Source: Cranoglanis bouderius (lineage: Eukaryota; Chordata; Actinopteri; Siluriformes; Cranoglanididae). Taken from it: a stretch of 64,000 nucleotides of DNA. Shown here piece by piece: positions 63,001 to 64,000 of this stretch. Under the pieces are notes generated by a model. It was not told the DNA's origin. It was given only the letters and a program-made list of their open reading frames with translations, and made no database searches. The stretch is from positions 6,530,684 through 6,594,683 of the forward strand of contig CM042562.1 of NCBI GenBank assembly GCA_023630585.1, written 5' to 3'. Made by a program: the position numbers and the translations under genes. Position 1 is the stretch's first letter. Every line of letters begins with the position of its first letter.

Positions 63001-64000
63001 GAAACTCCTGGTTCTCTTACATAGGTTCACTTTGATGCTGTGTCAGTAGCTGATGCTATGGGAACACCCCTGGGTGGTACCGATTGTCTGAAGCCCGTAT
63101 AGAACACGCCAATGGCACTGATTCCACCTCTCACAGCGCTGCGTCACCCGCGCTATATATACCATGGCGCCACCGCCTCCTCAGATTTTTCTTTCATCAG
63201 GAAGTGATTTACCTGGCCCTTGCTAGAGTGTTCTATATAAATTGTGTTTCGACGACTGCATTGGGCAGACTTGTCTCCTCGCAGTGAAGCACATGGAATT
63301 TAGGAAGTTCATTCCTCCATGCTCTCGCTTCATAACAAGCGGGGACATGCATGGTGAGTGTGCGAAATGCCTCGGCATCTCTCATGATATAGCGGCGCTG
63401 CACAGTGTTGCTCACTGTGCACATTGTGAGAATTTGTCAGTGAAATTGCTGCGTTCCCGACTCACTTTTTTTCATAAATCGAAAGATGTCGCATTTCTCC
63501 CATCACGCCGTTTCTGAGGTTGCGCAGCCGCCTTACGAGACCGAGCCTTGGGGATCCGACAGCGAGTGTGAGGCTATAGAGACTGAGCAGGCGGATTTTA
63601 TCCATTTCTCTCTCTCTCTCGCCCGAATGCAGCACCTGTGCAAGTTCTCCGGTTGAATTCACGTGGAGGATTTATGTTCCAGTCCGGAAGCACGCCACAC
63701 TGTTTCTTTCGGGCTGGATGATATTCTGTTCACCACCACATCTGATTTCTGAGGACTCTGAGCTTAGTGGCCAGGAGGCATGGCCTTCGGTGGTATATAC
63801 TGAGCTCACTGACGTTCTTTCTCGCACTGTTGAGAAGCTCAACCTCGACTGGCCTGAGCAGGTTCAGTGAGGTGAGCCTTCTAAATTGAACGAGTGCTTC
63901 CTGCCCGGCCCTCACTCGCACACAGCATGCAGATAGTTGCATTCTTTCCTGATCCCCACGAGGAGATTGCGAAATCCTGGAAACAGCCGTTCTTAGCCCG
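63001..64000 (+). mobile_element. DIRS-type retrotransposon, 5' part, decayed, cut by window end
   Basis: The leader contains gctgatgctatgggaacacc and an array-like promoter region (gcgctatatataccatggcg). A gag-like ORF follows: RKFIPPCSRFITSGDMHGEC, then CLGISHD, AHCAHCENLSVKLLRSRLTF with Cys/His spacing like a zinc knuckle, and at the window end a block ending ..EEIAKSWKQPFLA. This order matches ORF1 of fish DIRS elements, which integrate with a tyrosine recombinase. A frameshift near 63.51 kb and several stops (about 63.65, 63.75 kb) break it. Recombinase and reverse transcriptase would lie beyond the window, if present. Assignment rests on memory of the fish family. Confidence 0.7.

Overview
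This is vertebrate nuclear DNA, almost certainly from a teleost fish. Genes are split by GT-AG introns, dinucleotide microsatellites are dense, and the mobile DNA is a typical fish mix: Tc1 and mariner transposons, tRNA-derived SINEs, L1-type and DIRS-type retroelements. An ostariophysan (catfish-like) source is a guess from repeat style only. Nothing prokaryotic, no CRISPR array and no operon is present.

Left part, 1 to about 24.5 kb, is gene-poor. It holds the first coding exon of a CaM kinase II gene (minus strand, 3554-3618; the rest of the gene lies left of the window, so 1-3553 is its first intron). Then come about 20 kb of repeats: a triple-nested SINE/SINE/mariner locus (4.6-5.6 kb), a perfect 47-bp hairpin (10.3 kb), two copies of one internally deleted Tc1 element (10.8-12.1 and 18.8-20.3 kb), and many microsatellites.

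Middle part, 24.6-42.1 kb, is a complete sec24c gene on the minus strand, the COPII cargo adaptor. I resolved 22 coding exons with matching splice phases that sum to 1193 residues. Two further in-frame cassette exons (87 nt and 42 nt) are likely. A non-coding first exon sits near 41.9 kb.

Right part: from a GC-rich, ETS-motif-bearing region shared with sec24c, hexd (cytosolic hexosaminidase D, 12 coding exons, 490 residues) runs rightward to 47.96 kb. kctd2 (BTB adaptor, 6 coding exons, 266 residues) follows on the plus strand at 50.8-58.6 kb with a long 3'UTR. The window closes with a decayed L1-type ORF1 (62.2-63.0 kb) and the 5' part of a decayed DIRS-type element (63.0-64.0 kb, cut by the window edge).

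The host genes are ordinary housekeeping or signalling genes and do not form one pathway. I see no new multi-gene system. The best leads are the two sec24c cassette exons (one a partial tandem copy of a neighbouring exon), the shared-deletion Tc1 pair, the nested transposon locus, the perfect hairpin, and the unusual gene order camk2 - sec24c - hexd - kctd2, which joins neighbours found on two different human chromosomes.
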